DNA of 64,000 nt from JACVRW01 sp963813495 (GCA_963813495.1 CAWEZC010000005.1:186001-250000), one strand, 5' to 3'. Counted from the first letter of the stretch, positions 24,777-34,130 are shown. Program-made: numbers and translations. The notes: a model not told the origin generated them from the sequence alone.

Positions 24777-25718
24777 ATGAAGCTCAACGGAATCCACCAC
24801 ATCACCGCCATCACAGGCGACGCCCAGGCCAACGTCGACTTCTATACCCGCGTCCTGGGACTGCGGATGGTCAAGAAGTCGGTCAACCAGGACGACCCCA
24901 CCGTCTACCACCTCTTCTACGGCGACGAGCACGCCAAGCCCGGGCTCGACCTGACGTTCTTCGAGTATCCCGGCGCCGCGCCGGGCCGGGCCGGGGAAGG
25001 CATGGTCCATCGCATCCTGTGGCGGGTGGGTGCCCCTGCCGCGCTCGACTTCTGGGCGGCGCGCCTCGGCGACGAGGGCCTCGAGTCCGAGCGCGTCGGT
25101 GCCGATGACGCCGAGGGCGAGCGACTGCGCTTCCGCGATCCTGAGGGCCTGGAACACGAGCTGGGCGTCCGCGCCGTGCCCGACGAGCCGCTGATTGCCG
25201 ACCACCCCGAGGTGCCGGCCGAGCACGCACTGCAGGGCTTCCACGGCGTGCGCGCCTTTGCGTCCGACCCCGAGCGCAGCCGGGGGCTGCTGGAGCTGGG
25301 AATGTCGTTCGCGCCCCTAGCGGACGGCTGGGAGACTCGCGGCGAGAGCCGCGGCGGCATGTATGCCTACGACGCTGCACCGGAGGGCCGCGGGCTGCAG
25401 GGCGCAGGCACGGTTCACCATGTGGCCTGGGCCACCACCGACGAGGAGCATCCCGCCTGGCGCGAGCAGATCCGCGCACATGGGGCGCACCCGACCGACG
25501 TGATCGACCGCCACTACTTCCGCTCGATCTACTTCCGCGAGCCCAGCGGCGTGCTCTTCGAGCTGGCCACGCCGAGCCCCGGCTTCACCATCGACGAGCC
25601 GCTCGAGACATTGGGCGAGAAGCTGTCGATCCCGCCGTTCCTCGAGTCGCAGCGCCCGGCCATCGAGGCCGCGGTCAAGCCGCTGACCTACCGCCGGGCG
25701 GTGTCGTCGGGCTCGTAG
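24777..25718 (+). CDS. Ring-cleaving dioxygenase, glyoxalase fold (MhqO-like)
   Basis: A 313-residue VOC-superfamily protein with two glyoxalase modules. The first opens MKLNGIHHITAITGDAQANVDFYTRVLG and the second has TVHHVAWATTDEEH. The metal ligands would be His8 or His9, a central histidine and a late glutamate in GVLFELATPSPGF. Relatives such as MhqO/MhqE degrade hydroquinones under electrophile stress. The ATG follows GGAAGG. A MarR-type palindrome at its promoter fits that kind of control. Confidence 0.88.
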   Translation: MKLNGIHHITAITGDAQANVDFYTRVLGLRMVKKSVNQDDPTVYHLFYGDEHAKPGLDLTFFEYPGAAPGRAGEGMVHRILWRVGAPAALDFWAARLGDEGLESERVGADDAEGERLRFRDPEGLEHELGVRAVPDEPLIADHPEVPAEHALQGFHGVRAFASDPERSRGLLELGMSFAPLADGWETRGESRGGMYAYDAAPEGRGLQGAGTVHHVAWATTDEEHPAWREQIRAHGAHPTDVIDRHYFRSIYFREPSGVLFELATPSPGFTIDEPLETLGEKLSIPPFLESQRPAIEAAVKPLTYRRAVSSGS

Positions 25719-25752
25719 CGCCGCACAGGGCCTCTCGGCGAGAATCCGCCCG

Positions 25753-27285
25753 GTGGGCGTCATCCTGGAAGGCGGAACGATTCGCACCCTGGCGCCGGGC
25801 GCAGCTCCGGCCCGGCGCTTGGCGATCGCCGGCAACTCGGTGGCCGCCGAGGTGGATGCGCCGTCGCGGCGCATCGATCTCGACGGCCGTTGCGTGCTGC
25901 CCGGCTTCGGCGACGCCCACGTTCATTTCCCCACCTGGTCGGTCGGCCTGCGCCAGGTACGCCTCGAGGGAGCCCGCTCGCTGGAGGAGGCGCTCGACCG
26001 CGTGAGCGCCGCGCTTCCGCAGGCCAGACACGGCGCCTGGCTGCGCGGGCTGGGCTGGCGCGACGGCGACTGGCCCGATCCGCCCACGCGCTGGGCCCTC
26101 GACCGGGTGACGGGCGACGTCCCCGTGGCTTTGATGGCCAAGGACTACCACTCGCTGTGGCTCAACAGCGCGGCCCTGGCCCGCGCCGACGCGCCGCTCG
26201 ACCGGCATGGCGGCGTGGTGGTCCGCAACGCGGGCGGCGAGCCCACCGGCGTGCTGCGCGAGAACTCGGCCTGGGCCTTTCGCGACCTCTACCTCCGCCC
26301 CAGCATCGGCGAGATGGTTGACGCCTCGCGCGACGGCATGCGCACGGCGGCGGCGCGCGGGGTCACTGCGATCCACGACAAGGACGGCTGGCTCGGAGCG
26401 CTCGACGTGCATCAGCGGCTGCACGAAGACGGTGACCTGCTGGTTCGGGTGTGGCAGTCGCTGCCCTGGGAGCGGCTCGAGGAGCTGGAGGCACTCGGTC
26501 TGCGCTCGGGCTTCGGCGACCCGATGCTGAGGCTTGGCTACCTCAAGGGCTTCATGGACGGGACGCTCGGTTCCGCGACCGCCAGGCTGCTCGACGGCTC
26601 CGGAGTCGAGATCACGAGCAGCGAGGAGCTCGAGGCGGTGGTGCGCCGGGGGGCTGCCGCGGGGTGGCCGGTGGCGGTGCACGCCATCGGCGATGCTGCC
26701 AACCGTGCTGCGCTCGACGCTTTCGAGCGCTCTCGCGACGCCTGGCAGCCCAGCGGCCTCCGACCGCGTGTCGAGCATGCGCAGCTGCTGGCGGACGAGG
26801 AGTTCGCGCGCTTCGCCGCCCTCGGGGTGACGGCCTCGGTCCAGTTCAGCCACGCCCCGTCGGATCGCGATCTCGCCGACCGCGTGTGGGAAGGCCACCC
26901 GGGTGCCTACGCCTACCGCTCGCTGCTCGACGCCGGCGCGCTGCTGGCCAACGGCTCGGACGCCCCCGTCGAGGAGCTCGATCCGCTGGCAGGCATCGTC
27001 GCGGCCGTGCGCCGCACCTTCGACGAGCGGCCCCCCTGGCGCGCCGATCAGTCGCTCACGGTCGAGGAGGCCCTGCGCGCCACCTGTTCGTCCCCCGCCT
27101 GGCTCGAGGGTCAGGAGCGCCGTCGTGGAATGCTGTTGCCCGGCATGCTCGCCGACCTCGTGGTGCTCGACCGCGACCCGTTCACCTGCGCGCCCGAGGC
27201 GCTCTCGGAGATCAGCGTCGAGGCGACGATGACCGGCGGGCGCTGGACGCACGTCACGGGCGACTGGGCCGGGCCAGTGCCTTGA
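25753..27285 (+). CDS. YtcJ-like metal-dependent amidohydrolase
   Basis: A 510-residue amidohydrolase-superfamily protein. Metal ligands: HVHFP after LPGFGDA (residue 57 region), a central histidine pair VHAIGDAAN and VEHAQLL, and the catalytic Asp in NGSDAPVEELDPL. The metal-site layout and length match YtcJ/NfdA-type enzymes acting on amide or carbamate bonds. The substrate is unknown. The start is GTG. It ends in a TTGA overlap with a membrane protein gene. Confidence 0.9.
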   Translation: MGVILEGGTIRTLAPGAAPARRLAIAGNSVAAEVDAPSRRIDLDGRCVLPGFGDAHVHFPTWSVGLRQVRLEGARSLEEALDRVSAALPQARHGAWLRGLGWRDGDWPDPPTRWALDRVTGDVPVALMAKDYHSLWLNSAALARADAPLDRHGGVVVRNAGGEPTGVLRENSAWAFRDLYLRPSIGEMVDASRDGMRTAAARGVTAIHDKDGWLGALDVHQRLHEDGDLLVRVWQSLPWERLEELEALGLRSGFGDPMLRLGYLKGFMDGTLGSATARLLDGSGVEITSSEELEAVVRRGAAAGWPVAVHAIGDAANRAALDAFERSRDAWQPSGLRPRVEHAQLLADEEFARFAALGVTASVQFSHAPSDRDLADRVWEGHPGAYAYRSLLDAGALLANGSDAPVEELDPLAGIVAAVRRTFDERPPWRADQSLTVEEALRATCSSPAWLEGQERRRGMLLPGMLADLVVLDRDPFTCAPEALSEISVEATMTGGRWTHVTGDWAGPVP

Positions 27286-27772
27286 GCGCCACAGAGGATG
27301 CCGAGGGCCGGGTCGAGCGAATCGCCGGGGCCATCTACGGCACGATCGTGGTGGCCGGGGTGCTGGCGGCGACATCGCCGGACGACAACCCGGAGGTCGT
27401 CGACACCGCCGTCTACGCGCTGGCCACGATCGTCGTGTTCTGGCTGGCACACGCCTGGGCCCACTCCATCGCGCACCGAGCGGCCGGCACCAGTCACGCC
27501 GCGCGCCGGCTGAGACAGTCGCTGGTGCAGAGCTGGCCGCTCGTGCAGTCGGCATTCCCACCGATCGTGGTGATGATGGTCGCGACCGCACTCGGGGCCG
27601 ATGACGAGGCTGCGATCCTGTTCGCCACCTGCAGCTGCGTCGTGCTGCTCGCCGGCTGGGGCTACATCGCCGCCGCCAGGAGGGCCACTCGCACGCGCGG
27701 GCGCTGCTCACGTCTGCGGGGTGCGCCGCCCTGGGCCTGATCCTGGTGGGCCTGAAGGTCCTGTTCCACTGA
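27282..27772 (+). CDS. Four-helix integral membrane protein, one frame break
   Basis: TTG at 27282 overlaps the amidohydrolase stop. The first frame gives three hydrophobic helices (IAGAIYGTIVVAGVLAA, TAVYALATIVVFWLAHAWAH, VVLLAGWGYIAAA), then becomes Arg-rich and stops at 27740. In another frame from about 27680 the sequence reads HARALLTSAGCAALGLILVGLKVLFH to a TGA at 27770-27772, a credible last helix. A one-base loss near 27673-27690 explains this. Rejoined length is about 163 residues. Histidines in HAWAHSIAH lie at a membrane edge. The function is unknown. Confidence 0.65.
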
Positions 27773-27826
27773 CAGCGGCGGTTGTCATGTGTCGCCGCCT
27801 GGCCGGGTGGGCATATCCACGTTGTC

Positions 27827-28240
27827 ATGAAGCGGGAATCATGGCTCCCGGCCGCGCCGGAAAGCGCGGCCCTTGCTCGTGCCGCCGTCCGGGAGGCAGC
27901 ACTCGGGCTGCCCGAACTCGACGACGGCGCGTTGTGGCAGCTGATGCTGGCCACCTCCGAGGCAGTCGCGAATTCCGTGGAGCACGGCGAGGGCTGCCGC
28001 GGGCCGGGGCCTGGCTGCGAGGAGGTGGGCGCGATCCTGCTCGTGATCGAGGTCACCGAGGAGGGTGTGTTCGTCGAGGTATGCGACTGCGGGACCTTCG
28101 GCGTGGGACCGCGCATGCCGGACCTGGAGTCGGTGCGCGGGCGCGGCATCCCGATCATCGCCGCGGTGGTGGATCACCTCGAAGTGATGCCTACCCCAGA
28201 CCGCACGCGGATCAGGTTCAGCAAGAAGCTGGCGGCTTAG
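27827..28240 (+). CDS. RsbW/SpoIIAB-like ATP-binding protein
   Basis: A 137-residue GHKL-type ATPase domain protein. The N box reads ATSEAVANSVEHGEG, and the G1/G2 boxes follow as VCDCGTFG and RGRGIPIIAAVVDHLEV. Stand-alone proteins of this size act as anti-sigma factors or serine kinases in stress-response partner switches. No sigma factor or anti-anti-sigma gene is nearby. The start ATG at 27827 is favoured because the frame upstream lacks domain residues. It converges on a second gene of the same type, and the two overlap by 4 bases. Confidence 0.85.
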   Translation: MKRESWLPAAPESAALARAAVREAALGLPELDDGALWQLMLATSEAVANSVEHGEGCRGPGPGCEEVGAILLVIEVTEEGVFVEVCDCGTFGVGPRMPDLESVRGRGIPIIAAVVDHLEVMPTPDRTRIRFSKKLAA

Positions 28241-28686
28241 CGCGCCTGGCCGCCGGCCGTCGAGAGCTCGAACCAGACACGGGTGCGGCCGTCGTTGACC
28301 ACGCCCCAGCGCTCGGCCATCTGATCGACGAGCACGAGACCCCAGCCGCCAGGCTCCTCGAGCGGTGCCTCACGCTCGCTGGGGACGAACCCGGGGCCCG
28401 GGTCGGTCACCGAGACGCCGACGCCGCCTTCGATCTTCCGCAGCTCGAGCTCGATCAAGTCCTCGCGGCCGGCGCCACCGTGGCGTACGGCGTTGTTGAC
28501 CAGCTCGGATACCAGCAGGGCGAGGGTGCTCTCGGCCTCTGTGGGCAGCCACGACGTGGCGTTGCGCAGCCAGCTGCGAGCGAGCTCGGGGGCGTGTGCG
28601 CCGCCGGCCACGGCGAGCTTGAAGCGCTTACCGCGAATGCCCACGGGCGGTCGCAGGTCTAGCGCCGGAACGGTGGAATGTGCCAT
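28237..28686 (-). CDS. RsbW-like ATP-binding protein
   Basis: A 149-residue GHKL ATPase domain: N box LLVSELVNNAVRHGGAG, then VTDPGPGF and GGWGLVLVDQMAERWG. The family includes RsbW-type anti-sigma kinases and the many single-domain ATP-binding regulators of actinobacteria. It is a different subtype from the neighbour at 27827-28240 and is convergent with it. Its partner is unknown. Confidence 0.88.
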   Translation of the reverse strand: MAHSTVPALDLRPPVGIRGKRFKLAVAGGAHAPELARSWLRNATSWLPTEAESTLALLVSELVNNAVRHGGAGREDLIELELRKIEGGVGVSVTDPGPGFVPSEREAPLEEPGGWGLVLVDQMAERWGVVNDGRTRVWFELSTAGGQAR

Positions 28687-28827
28687 CGGGTACTAGCCCC
28701 TCCGGGGTTGGCCTGGGTACGGGTCCTCGGCCATCCTCGGCATCTGGGGTGGTGCCCTTTAACCCCGCAAACGCGCGCTTGGCCGCCTGTTCGAAAGACA
28801 GCGTACGCGCCTTGCCCGTTTGGTGCG

Positions 28828-29568
28828 TCAGTTCACCCTTTCAGGCCCGGTGTACACGTTCACGCTCCCCCGCCGCGCGAAGCCCGCCAGGGTGAGGCCA
28901 CGGTCGTCCGCCAGCTCCACCGCCAGCGACGTCGGTGCCCCGACGCCCACCAGAATCGGGCAGCCCGCGGTGACCGCTTTCTGCACGAGCTCGAAGCCCA
29001 GCCGCCCGCTCACGCACAGCACGCTCTGGGAGAGGGGCAGGAGTCCGTCCAGCAGAGCCCGGCCGATCACCTTGTCCATCGCGTTGTGGCGCCCGACGTC
29101 CTCGCGGACCAGCACGGGCTGACCGCGCCCGCCGTCGAACAGCCCGGTGGCGTGGAGGCCGCCGGTGCGCTCGAACACCGGCTGGCGCAGCCGGTCGGGA
29201 AGCGCCGCCAGCTCGGCGCGCTCCACCACGGGCCCACCCACCACGCGCGGCGCGTGCACCGCCACCTCCTCGAGAGCGCCCTTGCCGCAGATCCCGCAGG
29301 ACGAGGTGGTGTAGAAGCGCCGGTTGGCGGGCGCCGCCGCCCCGGGCGCGCGCACCTCCACCGTGTTGGCCGCCAGATCGTCGGGGAGAGTCACCTCGGG
29401 CGCCGAGTCCACGATGCCCTCGCCGAAGAGAAAGCCCGCGGCCAGTTCGAGGTCGTGCCCCGGCGTCCGCATGGTGACCGCCACCGGCTCGCCGTTCAGG
29501 CGGATCTCCAGCGGCAGCTCGACCGCCACCTCGTCGCTGCCGCCATCGCGCTCGACACGCGCGAGCAT
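28828..29568 (-). CDS. fdhD: Formate dehydrogenase accessory sulfurtransferase FdhD
   Basis: Transfers sulfur from IscS-type desulfurase to the molybdenum cofactor of formate dehydrogenase. The product is 246 residues from the ATG at 29568. The CxxC site is SSCGICGKG near residue 95. VTMRTPGHDLELAAGFLFGEGI and VREDVGRHNAMDKVIG are typical. A TTG at 29598 would give a longer N-terminus and is possible. It is the last gene of the fdh operon, and its presence supports an active Mo/W enzyme. Confidence 0.93.
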   Translation of the reverse strand: MLARVERDGGSDEVAVELPLEIRLNGEPVAVTMRTPGHDLELAAGFLFGEGIVDSAPEVTLPDDLAANTVEVRAPGAAAPANRRFYTTSSCGICGKGALEEVAVHAPRVVGGPVVERAELAALPDRLRQPVFERTGGLHATGLFDGGRGQPVLVREDVGRHNAMDKVIGRALLDGLLPLSQSVLCVSGRLGFELVQKAVTAGCPILVGVGAPTSLAVELADDRGLTLAGFARRGSVNVYTGPERVN

Positions 29569-29603
29569 GCCGGCCGCGACACCTTCGAGCGCGGCCAAGA
29601 CGG

Positions 29604-31700
29604 CTACCCGGTGAGCGCGGGCTCCGCCGAGACGCGCGGCGGCGGCTCCTGCGCCACGCCCGCGGGCTCGACGGACACTGCCACCACCTTGTACTCCGGA
29701 CACGAAGTGTTGACGTCGGCCGACGGGCCGATCAGCAGGTTGGTGCGCACCTCGGGGAAGTGGAAGGCCGTGAACACGTGCCCTTGCTCGATCCGCTCGG
29801 TGACCATCACCGGGAGCTCGATCTCGCCCCGTCGGCTGCGCACCCGCACGCTCTGCCCCTCCGCTATCCCCAGGGCTGCGGCGTCCTCCGGGTGGATCTC
29901 GAGCCAGTCGCTGGGCATCAGGTCGAGGTTGCCGGTCCGGCGGGTCATCGTGCCCGCGTTGTAGTGCTCCAGTCGCCGGCCCGTGACCAGGATGAGCGGG
30001 AACTCGTCGTCGGCGGTGTCCCCGGGGGGCTTGTAGGGCAGGGCCGCGAACTGAGCGCGCCCGCCGGGCAGCTCGAAACGGTCCTCGTAGAGAATCGGCG
30101 AGTCGGTGCCGTCGGCGGCCACCGGCCACTGCAGGCCGCCACGCCCCACCCGCTCGTGGCTGATGCCCGCGTAGCGCGGCGTCAGCTCGGCGATCTCGTC
30201 CATGACGTCGGACGGCGTGTCGTAGCCCATCTCGTGACCGAGCGCCCTCGACACCGTGGTGAGGATCTCGAAGTCCGTCTTGGCGGCACCGGGCGGGTCC
30301 GCGGCCGCTTCCACGAGCTGGAGCCTGCGCTCGGCGTTGGTGAAGGTACCCGTCTTCTCGAGAAAGGCCGAGGCGGGCAGGATCACGTCCGCGTACTCCG
30401 TGGTGGCGTTCTCGAAGATGTCCTGGCAGACCAGGAAATCAAGCGACTCGAGCGCCGTGATCACGTGCTCGGTGTTGGGGTCGGTCTGGGCGACGTCCTC
30501 GCCGAAGATGTACATCGCCTTGAGGCGACCGTCCACGGCGGCGTCGAACATCTCGGGGATCTTCATCCCCGGCTCACGCTTCATCTCGACGCCCCAGCGC
30601 TCCTCGAAGCTGCGCGCCACCGGCTCGTCGGACACGTGGCGGTAGTCGGTGAAGGTGTCGGGCAGCGCGCCGTGGTCCGACGAGCCCTGCACGTTGTTCT
30701 GGCCGCGCAGCGGCAGCAGCGCGGCGCCCGGGCGGCCGACGTTGCCGGTCATCAGCGCGAGGTTGCAGATCAGGCGCACGCACTCCGAGCCGTAGCGGTG
30801 CTCGGTCACGCCGAGGCCCCACAGGATCGAGCCGCGCTCCGCCTTCGCGAACAGGTGAGCCGCGCTCTGAAGGTCGGCAGCGGGGACACCGGTGATCTCC
30901 TCGACCGCCTCGGGGGTGTAGGCGGCCACCAGCTCCTGGACGGTCTCGAAGCCCTCAGTGCGCTCGGCGATGAAGCGCTCGTCGGTGAGCCCGTCGCGGA
31001 TGACCACGTGAGCCAGCCCGTTGAGCAGCGCCGCGTTGGTCCCGGGCCGGTTGCCCAGATGGAGCTCGCCGTAGTCGGCCAGCTCGATCCGGCGCGGGTC
31101 TGCGGTAATCAGCTTGAGGCCCTTGAGGGCGGCCTGCTTGATGCGGGCCCCTACCACCGGGTGGCCTGAGGTGGGGTTGGCGCCGATGATGAGCGCCACC
31201 TGCGCAGCCTCGATGTCGTTGAACGAGCCGGTGGCGCCGGACATCCCGAACGACTTGCGCAGGGCGAACGAGGTCGGCGAGTGGCAGACCCGGGAGCAGT
31301 TGTCGATGTTGTGCGTGCCCACTGCGGCCCGCATCAGGCGCTGCATCACATAGCAGTCCTCGTTGGTCGCACGCGACGAGGCCAGGCCGGCGATGGCGTC
31401 CGGGCCGTGCTCGGCTTTGATTGCGCCCAGCGCGTCGGCGATGCGCCCGATGGCCTCCTCCCAGGAGGCGAGCCGGAAGCCCTCGCCCTCGCGTACGAGC
31501 GGAGCGGTCAGGCGGTCACGAGAGCGCGAGAACTGGTGCGCGAAGCGGCCCTTCACACAGGTGTGGCCCTTGTTGGCCGGGCCGTCCATCGCCGGGCTGA
31601 TCGAGCGGATGCGCCCGTCGGCCCGGTGCGCCTCGAGACGGCAGCCCACGCCGCAGTAGCCGCACGTGGTGGTGGTCGTCGCTTCGAACCGGGTGCTCAT
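29604..31700 (-). CDS. fdhA: Formate dehydrogenase catalytic (alpha) subunit
   Basis: A 698-residue molybdopterin oxidoreductase. The N-terminal [4Fe-4S] site is CGYCGVGC (Cys13, 16, 20) with a later cysteine. The active-site region NCSRVCHSPTSFALRKSFG has cysteine in the place where some enzymes carry selenocysteine. Bis-MGD motifs (GANPTSGHPVVGARIKQAA, WGLGVTEH) and the C-terminal beta-barrel are intact. It lacks the long N-terminal NuoG-like extension, which here is a separate gene. The start at 31700 follows GAGGGAGAG. It oxidises formate to CO2 with electrons passed to the partner subunits and NAD. Confidence 0.93.
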   Translation of the reverse strand: MSTRFEATTTTTCGYCGVGCRLEAHRADGRIRSISPAMDGPANKGHTCVKGRFAHQFSRSRDRLTAPLVREGEGFRLASWEEAIGRIADALGAIKAEHGPDAIAGLASSRATNEDCYVMQRLMRAAVGTHNIDNCSRVCHSPTSFALRKSFGMSGATGSFNDIEAAQVALIIGANPTSGHPVVGARIKQAALKGLKLITADPRRIELADYGELHLGNRPGTNAALLNGLAHVVIRDGLTDERFIAERTEGFETVQELVAAYTPEAVEEITGVPAADLQSAAHLFAKAERGSILWGLGVTEHRYGSECVRLICNLALMTGNVGRPGAALLPLRGQNNVQGSSDHGALPDTFTDYRHVSDEPVARSFEERWGVEMKREPGMKIPEMFDAAVDGRLKAMYIFGEDVAQTDPNTEHVITALESLDFLVCQDIFENATTEYADVILPASAFLEKTGTFTNAERRLQLVEAAADPPGAAKTDFEILTTVSRALGHEMGYDTPSDVMDEIAELTPRYAGISHERVGRGGLQWPVAADGTDSPILYEDRFELPGGRAQFAALPYKPPGDTADDEFPLILVTGRRLEHYNAGTMTRRTGNLDLMPSDWLEIHPEDAAALGIAEGQSVRVRSRRGEIELPVMVTERIEQGHVFTAFHFPEVRTNLLIGPSADVNTSCPEYKVVAVSVEPAGVAQEPPPRVSAEPALTG

Positions 31701-32356
31701 GTGGTCTCTCCCTCGTCTACTGAACTGGAAGGTAGCGCGAGTTCCAGCAGCAGGTGCTCGGTTATGGCATCGGTGGGGCAGGTATCGGCGCAGGCCCCGC
31801 AGGACACGCAGGTGGAATTGGTGAAGCCCGAGTCCAGCCCGGCCGTGATCCCGGAGGCAAAGCCGCGGCCTGTGGCGGTGAGCGCAAAGGCACCCTGGAC
31901 CTCGTCGCACGCGCGCACACAGCGCCCGCATGAGATGCACAGCTCGTGCTGGAGGACCAGGTACGGGTGGCGCTCGTCGTGGGCCGACTTGCGCTGCTCG
32001 CCCTGCCAGCGCGGCTCCTCGATGGCGAAATGCCGCGCGACGTCCGCCAGCTCGGTGTGCTCACCCGGTCCCTCGGGCAGCTCCGAGATCACGAGCTCCA
32101 CCGTGGCCCCCGCTATGCGCCGCGAGGTGTCGTCCTCGGTGTCCACCACCATGCCGTCGCGGCAGGGCGTGGTACAGGAGGCCAGCGGCCCGGGAGCGCC
32201 CTCCACCCCGACCATGCAGACTCGGCAGGCGCCGAACGGATCCATGCGTTCGTCGAAGCAGAGGGTGGGCACGTAGCGCCCGGCGGCCTGCGCGGCCTCC
32301 AGGATCGTGGTCCCGGGGGCGACCTCGAGCTCGCTGCCGTCGATCGTGACCTTCAC
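31697..32356 (-). CDS. Formate dehydrogenase Fe-S subunit (NuoG/HoxU-like)
   Basis: A 219-residue electron-transfer subunit. It has an N-terminal plant-type [2Fe-2S] domain (FGACRVCMVGVEG and SCTTPC), a His/Cys cluster region, and two C-terminal [4Fe-4S] motifs (CISCGRCVRAC, CVSCGACADTCP). GTG at 32356 overlaps the upstream TGA, and its end overlaps the fdhA start, so the three genes are tightly coupled. It would link FdhA to the flavin subunit. Confidence 0.92.
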   Translation of the reverse strand: MKVTIDGSELEVAPGTTILEAAQAAGRYVPTLCFDERMDPFGACRVCMVGVEGAPGPLASCTTPCRDGMVVDTEDDTSRRIAGATVELVISELPEGPGEHTELADVARHFAIEEPRWQGEQRKSAHDERHPYLVLQHELCISCGRCVRACDEVQGAFALTATGRGFASGITAGLDSGFTNSTCVSCGACADTCPTDAITEHLLLELALPSSSVDEGETT

Positions 32357-34095
32357 CAGTCGACGCTCCCGCCGTTCTCGCTCGGCTCGGCCGGGCGGCG
32401 CATGTACGGGTCGTCGGGCCCATCGGGCTCGGCCTGCTCGGCCCCGCCCACCCCCAGCTCGTCGGGGAAGTGCGCGATCAGGCTGCGGATCGGGGCGGGC
32501 ATACCGCCGCCGTGAGCACACAGGGAGCCGAGCTCCAGCGTCTCCAGCAGCGCCTCGAGGCGGTCGCGGTCGACCGGCCCCGGGCGTTCCACCATCTCGA
32601 GGCCGCGGCGCAAGCCGATGCGGCAGGGAAAGCACTTGCCGCAGCTCTCGTCCGCGCCGAACTCGAGCAGGTGGCATGCCAGCGCGCGCATGTCGGTGCG
32701 CTCGTCGAAGGCCAGGATGCTGCCGTGGCCGACCATGCAGCCCTCGGCCGCCAGCTCGTCGAAGTCGAAGGGCGTGCCGAGCTTGCCCGCGGGCAGGATG
32801 CCGCCCAGCGGCCCGCCGATCTGTAGCGCCTTGATCTCGTGCCCGTCGCGCAGGCCGCCGCCCAGCTCCTCGCAGATGCGGGCGATCGGGGTCCCGAAGC
32901 GGACCTCGTGCACGCCGGGCGTGCTGAAGCGCTCGTTGAGGCAGACCAGCTTGGTGCCCGGCGTGGCCCCGGGACTGAGTGCGGCATACGCCTCGGCGCC
33001 GTCCCGCGCGATGAAGGGGACGTTGCAGAGCGTCTCCACGTTGTTGACGACGGTCGGCTTGCCGTGCCATCCGCGCTCGGCGGGGAACGGCGGGCGGGCC
33101 GAGACCGTGCCCCGCAGGCCCTGGGCGGAGGCCAGCAGGGCGGTCTCCTCGCCCACCACGTAGGAGCCGGCGCCCTCGAGTACCTCGACGTCGAAGTCGA
33201 GGCCGCTGCCGTGGATGTCGGTGCCGAGGTGCCCCTCCGCGCGGGCGCTCTCCACCGCGGCCCTCAGGACAGGCAGCGAGCGCGGGTACTCCGAGCGCAC
33301 GAACACGATCCCGTGGCGGGCGCCCACCGCCCAGGCGGCCAGCGCCATGCCCTCGAGCAGCAGCTCGGGGCTCTGCTCCATCAGGTGCTTGTCGATGTAG
33401 GAGCCGGGATCGCCCTCGTCGCCGTTGACCACGATGGCCTTGTCGGTGCCGGGCGCCTTGCCCGCGAACTCCCACTTCACCCCGGCGGGAAAGCCGGCGC
33501 CGCCGCGTCCGCGCAGGTTGGCCGTCTTGACCTCGGCCACGAGCTCCTCCGGGCTGAGCTGGGCGAGCGCGCGCTCGAGGCCCGACCAGTCGCCCCGGCG
33601 CAGCAGAACGGGCGCTTCGAGCATGCTCGTGCCGGCCGGCTCTGGAGCTGCGCGCAGCGCCCCCGCCACGACGCGCTCGGCGGTGCCCTCGCCGGCGTCG
33701 ATCAGCTCGCCGTCGCGGACGGCGGCGCCGCTGTGGCAGAAGCCGAGGCAGACGGTCTGGCCGAGCGAGACCTCGCCGTCGGGAGAGCGCTCGCCCAGAC
33801 CCAGAGCGAGGCCGGCCTTGACCTCACGCACGTGCTCGCCGAAGTCCCTGGCCCAGCAGGCGGTGCCGGTGCACACGCAGACGTGGCGCTTTCCGCGCGG
33901 CTGCAGAAAGTCGTCGTAGAAGGTCGAGACCCCGTAGACGGTCGCCTCCGGCAGGCCCGAGACCGCGGCAGCATGGCGCCGGTCGTCGTCGCTGATCTCG
34001 CCGCGCTCGTCCATCGCCTCCTTGAGAACGGTGAGCGCCGTCGCGGGTGCTTCTCCCTCGCGCGCGCGGAGCATCTCGATGAGATTGCGAGACAT
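32353..34095 (-). CDS. NuoE-NuoF fusion: NAD-reducing subunit of formate dehydrogenase
   Basis: A 580-residue fusion. Residues 1-155 are a NuoE-like thioredoxin-fold [2Fe-2S] domain (CTGTACWARDF, CLGFCHSG). The rest is NuoF-like, with FMN and NADH sites (GRGGAGFPAGVKWEF, NGDEGDPGSYIDKHLME, GAGSYVVGEETALL) and the [4Fe-4S] motif ESCGKCFPCRIG. The combination with FdhA and the Fe-S subunit makes a soluble NAD-linked formate dehydrogenase like those of methylotrophs. ATG at 34095 has TATGAT 12 nt upstream and no Shine-Dalgarno. The trailing 40 residues are low complexity. Confidence 0.93.
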   Translation of the reverse strand: MSRNLIEMLRAREGEAPATALTVLKEAMDERGEISDDDRRHAAAVSGLPEATVYGVSTFYDDFLQPRGKRHVCVCTGTACWARDFGEHVREVKAGLALGLGERSPDGEVSLGQTVCLGFCHSGAAVRDGELIDAGEGTAERVVAGALRAAPEPAGTSMLEAPVLLRRGDWSGLERALAQLSPEELVAEVKTANLRGRGGAGFPAGVKWEFAGKAPGTDKAIVVNGDEGDPGSYIDKHLMEQSPELLLEGMALAAWAVGARHGIVFVRSEYPRSLPVLRAAVESARAEGHLGTDIHGSGLDFDVEVLEGAGSYVVGEETALLASAQGLRGTVSARPPFPAERGWHGKPTVVNNVETLCNVPFIARDGAEAYAALSPGATPGTKLVCLNERFSTPGVHEVRFGTPIARICEELGGGLRDGHEIKALQIGGPLGGILPAGKLGTPFDFDELAAEGCMVGHGSILAFDERTDMRALACHLLEFGADESCGKCFPCRIGLRRGLEMVERPGPVDRDRLEALLETLELGSLCAHGGGMPAPIRSLIAHFPDELGVGGAEQAEPDGPDDPYMRRPAEPSENGGSVDW

Positions 34096-34107
34096 GCGGC
34101 CGCCCGC

Positions 34108-34130
34108 ATCATACGTGCTCTTTGCGCAAA
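34108..34130 (-). promoter_or_regulatory. fdh operon promoter with TTTGCGCAAA palindrome
   Basis: On the minus strand TATGAT (34108-34113) lies 12 nt before the first ATG of the operon. The perfect 10-bp palindrome TTTGCGCAAA (34121-34130) sits just upstream, where a regulator could block or recruit polymerase. No family is assignable. Confidence 0.4.

Noticed and set aside
24504..25244. A minus-strand frame beginning upstream of the SRAP gene that would supply Met-Cys
   Set aside because: Its Met-Cys-Asn-Tyr stretch is in another frame and does not join to the SRAP domain without a 17-base change.
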